Both the position numbers and the translations under genes were made by a program. A DNA stretch of 64,000 nt, taken from positions 124,001 to 188,000 of the forward strand of contig JAEINQ010000001.1 in NCBI GenBank assembly GCA_016342285.1. The letters are read 5' to 3'. The notes beneath the pieces were generated by a model. It saw only the letters and a list, made by a program, of their open reading frames with translations. It searched no databases and was not told where the DNA came from. Source of the stretch: Desulfobacterales bacterium (GTDB lineage Bacteria; Desulfobacterota; Desulfobacteria; Desulfobacterales; JAEINQ01). Of the stretch, positions 51,768-60,840 are shown piece by piece. Within the stretch, counting starts at the first letter, position 1; the number at the start of each line of letters is the position of its first letter.

Positions 51768-54023
51768 GTGATCAGCGTTGACGTCCTCACCCTATACATG
51801 ATCCACTCGCTGGTATCGGCTCTGATCTGTGCGGCACTGGCGGTCTACCTCTTCATCCATCGCCGGGTGTCCGGCGCCCGGCAGTTGATGGCGCTGATGA
51901 TCGCCGTGGGCCAGTGGGCGCTGACCTATGCCCTGGAGTTCAGGAGCACGACCCTGGCCGCCAAGCTCTTCTGGGTGCGGCTCGAATATTTCGGAGGGGC
52001 CTGGACCGGCTTTTTCGTCCTTCTCTTCGTCCTGTTCATTACCGGCCATGAGGACTGGGCCACCCGGACGCGGCTGGCCGTGTTGGCGGTTGTCCCGTCA
52101 GTGACGCCGCTGCTGGCCCTGACCAACGACTGGCACCATCTCATGTGGCGCCAGGCGTGGCTGGAAGGCGGCGGTCCGGCCACGATCATGGTTTACCACC
52201 GGGGGCCGGGGTTCTGGATCTTTATCGGGGTTTCCTACCTGATGATCCTGGCGGCGTCCATCATCCTCGTTCGATCCTATCTCATGTCCCGCCACCTCTA
52301 CCGGAAGCAGCTCGGCGTCATCCTCTTCGGCATTGCCGCCCCCTGGCTGAGCAATGCCATCTACCTGTTCGAATTGGGCCCCTTCCAGCACCTCGACCTG
52401 ACGCCGGTCGCCTTCACCTTCAGCGGCCTGGCCTTTGCCTGGGGCCTGTTTCGCTATCAGATGCTGGACCTCGTGCCCATGGCACGGGAAGCGGTTCTGG
52501 ACGCCATGGAGGACGCGGTTTTCGTTCTGGATGTCAACGATCGAATCATCGACCTGAACCCGGCCGCCGCAAGACTCACCGACAGGCCGTCCGAGACCGT
52601 CATGGGGAAACCGATGAAAAGACTCCCCTCCCTTTTCACGCCCATTGAAAGCCATCGAAACAACAGCACCGTTCCGGCCGAAATTGAACTGGACGGCCAG
52701 GGGGGGCCTCGCATCTACGATCTGAGGGGCTCTCCGCTCTTTGACCGCCACGGAAGACCCGGAGGGTGGCTGGCCATTTTCCAGGACATCACCGAACGCA
52801 AGCGGGCCGAACGCGAACAGGAAAAACTGCGCGCCCAGCTCCAGCATGCCCAGAAGATGGAAGCCATCGGCACCCTGGCCGGCGGCGTGGCCCATGACCT
52901 GAACAACATCCTTTCGGGCATCGTCACCTATCCGGACCTGATCCTCATGCAGCTTCCTGCCGACAGCCCCTTGCGCAAACCCATCGCCACCATGCAGGCC
53001 TCGGGCCAGAAGGCCGCGGCCACGGTGCAGGATCTGCTGACCCTTGCCCGAAGAGGGGTCACCGTCAACGAGGTGGTCGACCTTAACGCCGTGGTTTCGG
53101 CCTATCTGGCCAGCCCGGAACATCAGGCCCTGATGGGCCATCATCCTCGGGTTCGTGTCGCTGTCCGTATTGAACCGAACCTTGACAACATCATGGGCTC
53201 CGCGGTTCACCTTTCAAAGGCCATCATGAACCTGGTGGCCAATGGCGCCGAAGCCATGCCGGAAGGGGGCTGCCTGGTGCTCTCCACTGAAAATCGGCGC
53301 GTGGACCGTCCCATCCGCGGCTTTGATGAGGTATGCCCGGGCGAATATGTGATCTTGAGGGTGGCTGACGAGGGGACGGGAATTTCACCGGCGGACCGGG
53401 TGCGGATCTTTGACCCCTTCTACACCCGCAAGGTCATGGGAAGAAGCGGCACCGGGCTGGGCATGTCCGTTGTCTGGGGGACCGTCAAGGATCACCAGGG
53501 GCACATTGACCTTGAAACCCGCCTGGGAAAAGGCACCCGCTTTACCCTGTATTTCCCGATGACCCGCAAACCGGTTCTGGAACCCCGGGAACCCCAGCCG
53601 TTTTCCCACATGCAGGGCCGGGGAGAAACCATCCTGGTGGTCGACGATGAACCCCATCAGCGAGACATCGCCGGGGAAATGCTCACCGCACTGAATTACG
53701 CGGTCATCACCGTTCCCAGCGGAGAGGCGGCCGTGGATTGGGTGAAAAGCCACCGGGCCGACCTGATCATTATGGACATGATCATGGCACCGGGCATGGA
53801 CGGCACAGAGACCTGTAAGTCCATCTGGATGCACCGCCCCGGACAGCGGATTATCATCGCCAGCGGCTACTCGGAAACCCAACGGGTCCTGGACGCCCAG
53901 CAACTGGGCGCCGGCCGGTACATTCGAAAGCCCTACGCCCTTGAAACCTTGGGCATGGCCGTTCGTGACGCGCTGAGTGAGCCTCCACCCGCGGAGCGGG
54001 TGGCCTCAGGAGGCCCTCCTTAG
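51768..54023 (+). CDS. Membrane hybrid histidine kinase: 7TM-PAS-HisKA-HATPase-REC
   Basis: 751 residues, GTG start. Membrane segments at about 10-230 form a 7TM histidine-kinase sensor domain. A PAS domain follows (about 240-350, DVNDRIIDLNPAA), then HisKA with GGVAHDLNNILSGI and the ATPase with RIFDPFYTRK and GTGLGMSVVWG. A C-terminal receiver ends the protein (VVDDEPHQ, LIIMDMIMAPGMDG, IRKPYALE). No partner regulator is adjacent. The last residues EPPPAERVASGGPP and the stop are encoded by a repeat hairpin element, not by family sequence. Confidence 0.94.
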   Translation: MISVDVLTLYMIHSLVSALICAALAVYLFIHRRVSGARQLMALMIAVGQWALTYALEFRSTTLAAKLFWVRLEYFGGAWTGFFVLLFVLFITGHEDWATRTRLAVLAVVPSVTPLLALTNDWHHLMWRQAWLEGGGPATIMVYHRGPGFWIFIGVSYLMILAASIILVRSYLMSRHLYRKQLGVILFGIAAPWLSNAIYLFELGPFQHLDLTPVAFTFSGLAFAWGLFRYQMLDLVPMAREAVLDAMEDAVFVLDVNDRIIDLNPAAARLTDRPSETVMGKPMKRLPSLFTPIESHRNNSTVPAEIELDGQGGPRIYDLRGSPLFDRHGRPGGWLAIFQDITERKRAEREQEKLRAQLQHAQKMEAIGTLAGGVAHDLNNILSGIVTYPDLILMQLPADSPLRKPIATMQASGQKAAATVQDLLTLARRGVTVNEVVDLNAVVSAYLASPEHQALMGHHPRVRVAVRIEPNLDNIMGSAVHLSKAIMNLVANGAEAMPEGGCLVLSTENRRVDRPIRGFDEVCPGEYVILRVADEGTGISPADRVRIFDPFYTRKVMGRSGTGLGMSVVWGTVKDHQGHIDLETRLGKGTRFTLYFPMTRKPVLEPREPQPFSHMQGRGETILVVDDEPHQRDIAGEMLTALNYAVITVPSGEAAVDWVKSHRADLIIMDMIMAPGMDGTETCKSIWMHRPGQRIIIASGYSETQRVLDAQQLGAGRYIRKPYALETLGMAVRDALSEPPPAERVASGGPP

Positions 54024-54031
54024 GAGGGCTT
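53985..54031 (+). repeat. Three-hairpin element forming the 3' end of the kinase gene
   Basis: CCACCCGC-GGA-GCGGGTGG, GCCTC-AG-GAGGC and GCCCTCC-TTA-GGAGGGC follow each other. The kinase stop TAG lies in the third hairpin. A CTTAATGTCCAA tail is shared with the copy at 60.26 kb. Confidence 0.85.
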
Positions 54032-54076
54032 AATGTCCAATATTCAATTCTCAATGTTCAAACCAAAATGTGCCCA

Positions 54077-54889
54077 TCATCCCCGGCCGGTCATGTAATG
54101 GCTGTCCATGGAGCCATAGACCACCGGCAGGGTCTCCATGAGCGGTGGTGAAAAATCAAAAACCGTCTCCAGAAACTGCACGGCGATGCGATAGGTAGCA
54201 CCCCACAGCACATCCCGCCCGTCCGGACCCGCCAGTCGAAAGCAGGGGAAGTCCTGAACGTGGCGCCGGCCGCCGGCTTCCATACGAAACCGATAACGGG
54301 CGTATCGACGGGCCTCGAGAAGCTGGCCCAGAGGAATGCGGACGATCCGCTCGACCTCCCAATTGGGCAAAAACCGCCGCTGCCCGCCTACCCATCCCAC
54401 CATGGGGTAAATCACCCGGCGAAACATCACCAGGCGCTGGGGCCTCATGGGCCCCAGAAATCTCACGCCCAACGGGTTCAGCCGCATCTCCTCGGCGGCC
54501 TCCCGAAGGGCGGTGGCCAAGTGCAAGGCCAGGCGGCCGGACGGATCCGGCCACCGGCGTTGCCATCGGCGCCAGTGGGGCCATCGGGCAAGGGGAGACC
54601 CGGGCAGGCGCAGCAGGCGTGCCAGCCCTCCGTCGAGCCGAGGGGAAATGCCGCCACCGGGGCAGCACAGATCCCCGGGCTGACGCACCTGGGCCGATCG
54701 TTTGTTTAGAATCAAACAAGGCCCGCGTTCAGCTCGGGCCCATGGCGGCCCCAGCAAAAAGAGCACCACGGACGGCACCGGCGGATTTTTCCCCGGTTCG
54801 GGCAGGACATCTTCGGGCCCCACTGCCCCATTGAGCCGCCTGGCAATGTGCTCCGGAAGCCTTTGCATCTGGTCCAGTGGACCCTTCAT
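54077..54889 (-). CDS. NUDIX-family hydrolase (CoA pyrophosphatase-like)
   Basis: 270 residues from the ATG at 54889 (MKGPLDQMQRLPEHI), with AGGA upstream; longer in-frame starts lie in repeat sequence. LNKRSAQVRQPGDLCCPGGG resembles the UPF0035 region of NudL-type CoA hydrolases. The Nudix box is split: GGGISPRLDGGLARL and then, after about 35 extra residues, ATALREAAEEMRLNP with the catalytic REAAEE. The C-terminal half is uncharacterised. It probably hydrolyses CoA or a nucleoside diphosphate derivative. Confidence 0.85.
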   Translation of the reverse strand: MKGPLDQMQRLPEHIARRLNGAVGPEDVLPEPGKNPPVPSVVLFLLGPPWARAERGPCLILNKRSAQVRQPGDLCCPGGGISPRLDGGLARLLRLPGSPLARWPHWRRWQRRWPDPSGRLALHLATALREAAEEMRLNPLGVRFLGPMRPQRLVMFRRVIYPMVGWVGGQRRFLPNWEVERIVRIPLGQLLEARRYARYRFRMEAGGRRHVQDFPCFRLAGPDGRDVLWGATYRIAVQFLETVFDFSPPLMETLPVVYGSMDSHYMTGRG

Positions 54890-54914
54890 ATCTATCCTGT
54901 TCCGAAGACCGTCA

Positions 54915-55062
54915 CCAAAGAGAGCCCTCTGTGTGTTTTGTAAATCCTGTCTAAGACCGCTTTCATAAGGCATCGGACGTCCGAAGTCAAAGGGGAGCAA
55001 AAAGTGACGCCAAGTGGATTCCAATCACAATTCGAGATAGAAATCCACGTCATGTGGGTCTG
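54915..55062 (-). repeat. Fragments of TTAGACAGGAT and GGACGTGG repeats
   Basis: On the minus strand TTAGACAGGATTTACA is at 54941-54956, and a diverged piece with ACGTGGATTTCTA is at about 55.02-55.06 kb. The latter corresponds to the end of the TTTAGGCAT element. Nothing codes here. Confidence 0.6.
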
Positions 55063-55218
55063 AATTATTACCATTGAATACATAGGCAACGAGCCGCCGC
55101 TTGTATATTCTGTCCATCGGCGCTAAAGAGTGGGCGTGGTGACCGTTTATAGCGTTTGTCAGAAATACGTTCCGAATACGGCAAACAATGACCGCAGCAG
55201 CAGGAGAACACTGGAGAT

Positions 55219-55602
55219 ATGGAACAATGGATCCCTTTTCGAGACGGCGAGTACCGGGTGGAACGCGCCTTTCTGGTGGGGCAAAATGACGTTGCCGCAC
55301 CGGTCGAGCAGGCGGTGGTGGAGGTCTACACGGGCCACGACGGCATGCGTCAACTCAAGGGCAACGGTATGGTAAAAAACGTTCTGGTGGTGGAACTGCT
55401 GGAGGAGAGCGACGAGCTCGACCTGATTCTCGACCTGGGAAACGATTACAGGTATCGCATGATCGGCCCCAGCCTCATCGCCGGAAAGGTCTTCGACCCG
55501 GAGGTCAAGTCCCTTCTCCAGTTTGCCCCCACATCCCCCTGGATAGAAATTTCACCCGAGGCATTCAACACCCTGACGGCACGGGTGACCATGCTGGCCT
55601 GA
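55219..55602 (+). CDS. Unknown protein
   Basis: 127 residues, unrecognised. Beta-rich with acidic LLEESDELDLILDLGN and a possible ligand strand YRYRMIGPSLIAGKV. No signal peptide. It lies before a CheX-like gene in the same direction with 272 bp between. The AGGAG-like site at about 55203 supports the ATG. Confidence 0.7.
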   Translation: MEQWIPFRDGEYRVERAFLVGQNDVAAPVEQAVVEVYTGHDGMRQLKGNGMVKNVLVVELLEESDELDLILDLGNDYRYRMIGPSLIAGKVFDPEVKSLLQFAPTSPWIEISPEAFNTLTARVTMLA

Positions 55603-55874
55603 TCCGGCGTCAGGCGGCTGGTGAAAACGGCGATGCAGGCCGATTATTGTCCCCGGGTTCAGCGACCCATCCCTCAACGATCTGACGCACGGGCAGATAC
55701 CGGAGGCGGTCGGCTCAATTTTTTCCATTGATATGAACGGCCTGCAAAGGTATAGAAGACATGTCGTGGTTGCCATATTACAGAGCCATAGGCGGGTCGC
55801 CGTGACAACCTGGGCAGCTGGCCGGAAAACGGGCAGGATATGAACCCCGATCACAAACGAAAGGTGACCGCTCC
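55603..55874. other. Gap before cheX-like gene; no gene seen
   Basis: No convincing frame or terminator lies here. A CGAAAGGTGACCG run precedes the CheX start and may be its ribosome site. Confidence 0.4.
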
Positions 55875-56333
55875 ATGGACGTCCGCTACATCAATCCTTT
55901 TCTCAAGGCCGTTACCAACCTGTTTGAAACCATGATCGAAATTCCCCTGACCGTGGGAAAGCCGAGCTTGAAAAAGGCGATGGAGGCGTCCCATGAGATC
56001 AGCAGCATCATTGGTCTTTCAGGTTCTGTCACCGGCTGCGTGGTCATCAGCTTTTCGGAGGCCATTGCCCTTCAGCTTTCGTCGGCCCTGGTCGGCGAGG
56101 AATTCACCAAAGTGGACGAAGACTGCATCGATGCCATCGGAGAGATTGCCAACATGATCGCCGGCAACGCAAAAACCGATTTTCCGGGTAAAGAAAGCTC
56201 CATTTCCGTGCCCAGCGTCATCATCGGCAAGCACAAGGTCGCCTACCCCCGGGGCATCCCCATCGTTTCTATCCCCTGCAAGACCGACAAGGGGCCAATG
56301 GCCATCGATGTGGCGTTGAAGATACCCGAGTAA
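55875..56333 (+). CDS. CheX/CheC-type chemotaxis phosphatase-like protein
   Basis: 152 residues with the CheX fold. The active-site helix GEIANMIAGNAKTDF carries the E-x-x-N pair. GLSGSVTGCVVISFS and VSIPCKTDKGPMAIDVAL are typical strands. Such proteins dephosphorylate CheY-type receivers or act as stand-alone modulators. No other chemotaxis gene is present, so the partner is unknown; receivers of the two hybrid kinases in the window are only speculative partners. Confidence 0.88.
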   Translation: MDVRYINPFLKAVTNLFETMIEIPLTVGKPSLKKAMEASHEISSIIGLSGSVTGCVVISFSEAIALQLSSALVGEEFTKVDEDCIDAIGEIANMIAGNAKTDFPGKESSISVPSVIIGKHKVAYPRGIPIVSIPCKTDKGPMAIDVALKIPE

Positions 56334-56616
56334 CCGGCCGGCGCGCCTTCTTTTTTTACGAATATATCACCTATAAACCCACCCCCTGCCCCCTGTGTTA
56401 AGGGCTCGTCGGGACAACCCCTCCAACCGGCCCATACCGCGGGTTATCCATTACAGCCCGCCCCTTTCGTATTTCAAACTGCAAAGCCATTTCTTCAAAA
56501 TGAACCGTCCAGCGACGGGTCAATGAAGCGGGCCGGATTTCTTACCCATTGATTTCACTCACCAACGCCCACCCCTGCGTCGTTGGCACAGTCATTGCTG
56601 TACCCGATGATAACAT

Positions 56617-56712
56617 TATCGGGATTGTCATATTTCCGTTCCGTTTCAGGTGATTTTCAATCGGTTCGATAAGATCAGCATTTTTGGTTTGTAAAGGCCT
56701 GACAATCCCTAT
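56617..56712 (+). repeat. MITE-like element, copy B, complete
   Basis: GGGATTGTCA (56621-56630) and TGACAATCCC (56700-56709) form perfect terminal inverted repeats 69 bp apart. The interior matches copy A at 2.93 kb for about 60 bp. The size is about 90 bp and there is no gene inside. A target duplication is not evident. Confidence 0.8.
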
Positions 56713-56726
56713 GTAAAATAACAGGG

Positions 56727-56992
56727 TTCCTCGCTATTTCGTGTGGGAGGCCAGGAGGGTGCCTTCTCGCGGCCCGAAAAACTCGTCGCCAAGCGCCTGT
56801 AACCCCGGACAGCGCCCTCTTTCAGCAGAAAAGACTGATAATTTGGATTGTTAAGAAGCATTTGCGGCCGGACTTGGTTCTGTCCGGGGTAACGGGCCCT
56901 AAGCGGCTCAGACAGTTCCGAGCCGCGAGAAGGCACCCTCCTGGCCCTGGCCGGCACCGTTTTACCCATATGAAACAGCGAAGAGCCAATAA
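56727..56992. repeat. Long imperfect inverted repeat (about 265 bp)
   Basis: The inner perfect arms are 56748-56772 and 56921-56945, 25 bp each (GGCCAGGAGGG.. and ..CCCTCCTGGCC). Inside them ACCCCGGACAG and CTGTCCGGGGT pair again. Outside, CTCGCTATTTCGTGTGGG pairs imperfectly with the segment around 56972-56990. There is no gene and no second copy in the window. It ends about 50 bp before a lipoprotein start. Confidence 0.85.
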
Positions 56993-57040
56993 CAGCAATA
57001 CTGCCCCAAGTGGGCATTGATAGAATCGGAGATGGAATTA

Positions 57041-57367
57041 ATGGGATCAACCGGCAGAAAATCGTTATGGGTGGGAATTCTCTTTGCCGCCATGGCGGCG
57101 GGGTTGGTGGCCGGTTGTACGGTCCCGGCCCCCGTGCCACAGAAAGCGAAGATCCATGATGCCGATTATTATCGGACCCACCCGTTGAGCGAAACCCAAC
57201 TGAACCGGGAATGGGGACGGCCGTTGACCGTCATGACGCTGGATCGCGGCGTGACCCAGTGGGTCTATCCGCTAAGCCCCGCGCCGGTGAACGGTTACCA
57301 GTACTTTCTGGTCCGAAACGGGCAAGTGATTTCCAGCGGGATCTGGATTACCGATATCTCAAGTTGA
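57041..57367 (+). CDS. Small predicted lipoprotein
   Basis: 108 residues from the ATG at 57041 with GGAG upstream. The signal ends in the lipobox LVAGC. The mature part contains WGRPLTVMTLDRGVTQWVYP, similar in style to small SmpA/OmlA-like beta proteins, but the family is not certain. It stands alone next to the long inverted repeat. Confidence 0.8.
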   Translation: MGSTGRKSLWVGILFAAMAAGLVAGCTVPAPVPQKAKIHDADYYRTHPLSETQLNREWGRPLTVMTLDRGVTQWVYPLSPAPVNGYQYFLVRNGQVISSGIWITDISS

Positions 57368-57380
57368 TTCCCCGACGGCA

Positions 57381-58520
57381 TCACTGCCGGGTGCCGGTTT
57401 TCGCCGGCGCTTCCCCGGCAGTGGTCGAAATAGCGTGCCCGACCAGATAAGCGCGCACATCTCTGGCAGCAAGTATCTCGTCGAGATCGGCAAAGACCTC
57501 TTTTTCTCCGACGACCCGGCTCGGGTCCGCTGCCTGAAGCGCCTGCATCCGTTTCATTTTCTTGTTCTTGCTGATAATCCCTTCGATACGAATGGCATGG
57601 GGCACCTTTACGGTGCCGCTGTCCGCTTGAGCCAACTGGAAGAAGATATTTTCGCCGTAGATAATGTCGAGAAAATTCCCTTTTTCCAGCCCGATGGCCA
57701 TGGGGAAAAGCTCATGCCGGCCGGTCAGGTTCGTTCCCAGACGGGCCTTTTGGGACTCGAAATGATAGGAAACCTTTTTGCGGCCGGTGCTTTCGGGATC
57801 GTCCATGACCTGCTTTAGGGCATTGACGACCCGGATATCGGTCTGCCGCGGCAAAAACAGCAGATAATTGAAAAAGGCGGTCAGGGGGCCCATCTGATCG
57901 GTCCAGGGCATGGCCTTTGAAATGGCCGGTTGGGCCTTGTCCGGCCAGAAAACAATCCGGCCGGGGTCGCGGAAAAACGCGATTCGGATGGCCGTTTGAC
58001 CCGCATAACGCTTCTTCCCGGGCAGAAACTCTTCCAGGCTCTCCGTCACGAAACGGCCGTTGTCCAGAACAAGCCCTTCGGTCAGGCGAACTTCGATTCC
58101 CTCCATCAGTTCGCGATATTCCTGGGTATGCTTTCCAAAGAAGTTCAGCAGAATCCAGCTCCAGGCGTCTCTTCCTTCGGGCTCGGTCAGATGAAACGTC
58201 GACTCGAAACGGTCCCCGTTCCGCTGAAGACGCGCCGTTGCGTTCATCCAGATGCGAAGATTAAACTGCCCCAGCATGTGTACCCGCCAGGTCAGGGTCA
58301 GGGCTTGAATCTGCCGGATCGACAGTGGGGCCATCGCCTGCAAAAAAACGTCGGCCCGGGTCCGGGCCTGGAGCAGTTCGGTCTCCTCCGCCCAGATGCG
58401 GCTTGCCGGCCCTGCCAGGGCCATCACAACGGCCAGCACCAACAACAGGCGGGGGTTGGTCTTTCGCTCGAAAACGATTCTTTTCAGCCGGGTTCGCGGC
58501 AAATGGAAATGACAGGCCAT
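57381..58520 (-). CDS. Secreted protein of unknown function
   Basis: 379 residues with an N-terminal signal (hydrophobic 23-40, cleavage after IWAEE likely). The mature part is rich in aromatic and beta segments (RLQRNGDRFESTFHL, KKVSYHFESQKARLG), which recalls periplasmic DUF3108-type or outer-membrane-associated proteins. I cannot name it. It is the neighbour of a MocR-type gene on the same strand with 41 bp between. Confidence 0.75.
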   Translation of the reverse strand: MACHFHLPRTRLKRIVFERKTNPRLLLVLAVVMALAGPASRIWAEETELLQARTRADVFLQAMAPLSIRQIQALTLTWRVHMLGQFNLRIWMNATARLQRNGDRFESTFHLTEPEGRDAWSWILLNFFGKHTQEYRELMEGIEVRLTEGLVLDNGRFVTESLEEFLPGKKRYAGQTAIRIAFFRDPGRIVFWPDKAQPAISKAMPWTDQMGPLTAFFNYLLFLPRQTDIRVVNALKQVMDDPESTGRKKVSYHFESQKARLGTNLTGRHELFPMAIGLEKGNFLDIIYGENIFFQLAQADSGTVKVPHAIRIEGIISKNKKMKRMQALQAADPSRVVGEKEVFADLDEILAARDVRAYLVGHAISTTAGEAPAKTGTRQ

Positions 58521-58561
58521 GGTCTGGTCTTTGCTCCCCTGGGTGGTCGGGCGCCGGCAGC

Positions 58562-59851
58562 TCAGCCCGCTTTCGGGGGCCGGCTGCCTCGGGCAAATAG
58601 TGACCTGAGATGGTCCAATCCCTTATCAAAAGCGGCATCGTCCATGTTCATGAAGGCGATGCGAAACCACGATCGGTATTGGGGCGAAAAGGAAAATTCC
58701 TCCCCGGGAGTCCACGGGACATGGGCCAGGTCCAGGGACCGCCGGGATTCGACCCACAGGCTGTAACCCTGTTGGGGCTCAGGCACCACCAGGTCTTTGC
58801 AGGCACCCAGCAGGCCCAGCAGGCGTTCTTTTCGTCGGCCGATCCGGTCGCGGATGTCATGGATGTAGTCGTCATAGCCGCCGCTTTGTATGAACGCCTT
58901 GACAAATTTTTGAAGCAGTCCCGTAGAAACAATATCCGAGGTGTACTTGGCGTAGAGAAACTTGTCGTAGAGGCCGTCGGGTACCACCATGAATCCGAGT
59001 CGAATGTCCGGCACCGTGGTGGGTGAAAGCGACTTGATGTAAATGGTTTTTTGGGGAATCATGTCCACGAACCGGGGGATCGGCCGGTCCTGGTACTCGG
59101 AAAGGTAGTCGTCCTCAACAATGTAAAAGGGCGCCTTTTCGGCCCGTCGGGCGATGGATTCCTTCTTTTCAAGGCTGTATGCAATGCCTGTTGGATTGTG
59201 CACCGTGGGCATGGTGTAAAAGAGTTTGATCCGCCGGGTCAGGCTGCGGTCGAGTGCGCCCAGGTCCGGTCCGTCGCCATCAAGGGAGACAAAGTGTTTG
59301 GGCCGGAACAGGGAAATGGCTCCCGGATAGGTGGGGTCTTCGAAGAGGCTCGCCTCGGAGATGTTGGCGGAAAAGACCTTGGCCGTGAGGTCGAGACCCT
59401 GTTGGGCACCGGAAATGATGAGCATCCTCTTGGTGGGCACCCGATAGTGGGCACCCAGTACCCGGAGAAGATCAGGATCGCCGGCAACGGGGGTCGGGGC
59501 CAACGCCCGGGACTTTTCACGGTCAAAAAGGTCGGTAAAGATGTCTCGTGCCTGAATGTAGGGGAAAAAGGCCTCGGAAACATAGGCGGTTTTAAAGTCA
59601 TACAGGGGGTGGGCATCGCCGATCTTTTCGGAAAACCGGACATAGGAACCGCTGCCGACGATGTTCTCCAGATAGCCATGACGTTTCAAGCGTTCAAAGG
59701 CCTTCTGGACCGTCAACTTGTTGCAGCCGAATTCGACGGCCATGCTTCGGATGGACGGAATCTTCTGGCCCGGCGTGTAACGCCCCAACCGGATCCGGTC
59801 CTGAATCTCATCGGCAATGGCTGCGTATAGGGGCATGGGCCTCGTCTTCAA
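58562..59851 (-). CDS. MocR-type regulator: GntR helix-turn-helix fused to an aminotransferase fold
   Basis: 429 residues. The N-terminal winged helix (about 5-75: IRLGRYTPGQKIPSIRSMAV, KLTVQKAFERLKRHGY) is of GntR type. An aminotransferase class I/II domain follows, with VHNPTGIAYS, YIVEDDYLSEY and the PLP-lysine segment YIKSLSPTTVPDIRLGF. MocR proteins sense PLP or amino-acid adducts. The regulated gene is unknown; the downstream secreted protein is one candidate. Confidence 0.93.
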   Translation of the reverse strand: MKTRPMPLYAAIADEIQDRIRLGRYTPGQKIPSIRSMAVEFGCNKLTVQKAFERLKRHGYLENIVGSGSYVRFSEKIGDAHPLYDFKTAYVSEAFFPYIQARDIFTDLFDREKSRALAPTPVAGDPDLLRVLGAHYRVPTKRMLIISGAQQGLDLTAKVFSANISEASLFEDPTYPGAISLFRPKHFVSLDGDGPDLGALDRSLTRRIKLFYTMPTVHNPTGIAYSLEKKESIARRAEKAPFYIVEDDYLSEYQDRPIPRFVDMIPQKTIYIKSLSPTTVPDIRLGFMVVPDGLYDKFLYAKYTSDIVSTGLLQKFVKAFIQSGGYDDYIHDIRDRIGRRKERLLGLLGACKDLVVPEPQQGYSLWVESRRSLDLAHVPWTPGEEFSFSPQYRSWFRIAFMNMDDAAFDKGLDHLRSLFARGSRPPKAG

Positions 59852-59939
59852 AGATCCGCTGGAGGAAAGAACACCGGCAATGGTACCCCTGTCAATGCAA
59901 AAGCGGTTTGTGATATCAATTTTTTATCCTCGTTTGCCA

Positions 59940-60160
59940 TGTTGTTTAATTCGAAGTAGAAATCCATGTCCTTTGGGCGTGGTCAGAGTCAATTGGCTAT
60001 GCCGTTCCATTGGTCGGAAAATGCCTAAAATGCACTAAAGTGTGAAATGCCTAAAATTGTGGAGTCGCTTCGCTCCGGCTTTTTAATTGAAGATATGGCA
60101 GAATTCCTTCATTTTAGGCAATTTAGGCAATTTAGGCATTTCGAACTGGAATCGACGTAT
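59940..60160 (-). repeat. TTTAGGCAT / GGAGCGAAGCGACTCC dispersed repeat, copy in inverted orientation
   Basis: It contains, on the minus strand, tandem TTGCCTAAA words, GGAGCGAAGCGACTCC, the CGGCATAGCCAATTGACTC block and GGACATGGATTTCTACTTCG. It is the least disturbed inverted copy and the reference for the insertions seen at 51.4 kb. Confidence 0.85.
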
Positions 60161-60420
60161 CGCCGCCCCTTCCAGGGGCAAACCAAAGCCTGGTCCTTTT
60201 TGGGGTATGGAAATGTCGAGATGCCCCCTTATAACACAGGGGCGCATCAATTTACAGCGAGCCTCCACACGCAGATCGGGTGGCCTCGGGAGGCCCCCAT
60301 TGGGAGGGCTTAATGTCCAAGATCCAATTCTCTGTGTTCACGCTAGTCGTTCTCGCCGGGACCGTAGAAACGCTTCCGGCCCACCAATAGAAGTGGTGGT
60401 TTAATGCCGGAATTAGAACG
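60161..60420 (+). repeat. Three-hairpin element, decayed copy, and gap without gene
   Basis: At 60264-60330 a decayed first hairpin (CCACACGC / CGGGTGG), GGCCTC-GG-GAGGCC and a CCC/GGGAGGG third hairpin are followed by CTTAATGTCCAA as at 54.03 kb. The remainder up to 60420 has no gene. Confidence 0.7.
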
Positions 60421-60804
60421 TCATTTCTTTACGCCGATCCAGCGCCGGGCACTCCGGACATCCGTGAAAATCTGAATCTCGTAAGGAAACGCTTCGCCCA
60501 GGATCTGAAACATTCGCGAAACACCGAAGGACTCCTCGCTGTCGACAACCAGGGCGGTTTTTTCGTGATACTGGCCACCGGAGTGGAGACTTTTGATGTT
60601 GTCAACGATTTGCATGACCTGTTCGCTGTTGAACGCCGAGGCGGCAGCACACCCCCGGGTATCCCAGATATCGTTGGTTGTCAGGCTTTCCGGCCGGCTG
60701 CGCTGCCGGTGCAGCGCCGCGCTGGCCAGTTCGTAGGTAAAGATGGTGCCGGGTTCGAAACGGACCACCATGATCCCGTCCATGGTTTCGATGGTAAATC
60801 CCAT
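60421..60804 (-). CDS. STAS/SpoIIAA-like small protein, tentative
   Basis: 127 residues. MGFTIETMDGIMVVRFEPGT, NDIWDTRGCAA, and later KTALVVDSEESFGVSRMFQI and the C-terminal IQIFTDVRSARRWIG fit the alpha/beta order of the SpoIIAA-like (UspA/STAS) family of unknown role. It lies 36 bp after an FAD oxidoreductase gene on the same strand. Confidence 0.7.
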   Translation of the reverse strand: MGFTIETMDGIMVVRFEPGTIFTYELASAALHRQRSRPESLTTNDIWDTRGCAAASAFNSEQVMQIVDNIKSLHSGGQYHEKTALVVDSEESFGVSRMFQILGEAFPYEIQIFTDVRSARRWIGVKK

Positions 60805-60840
60805 TGCGTTCTTCCCTTCTGATGTGCTGCAAAAAAACGT

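Noticed and set aside
51589..51771. 60-codon frame before the sensor kinase
   Set aside because: It starts in a dispersed repeat, has no family features and lacks a ribosome site.
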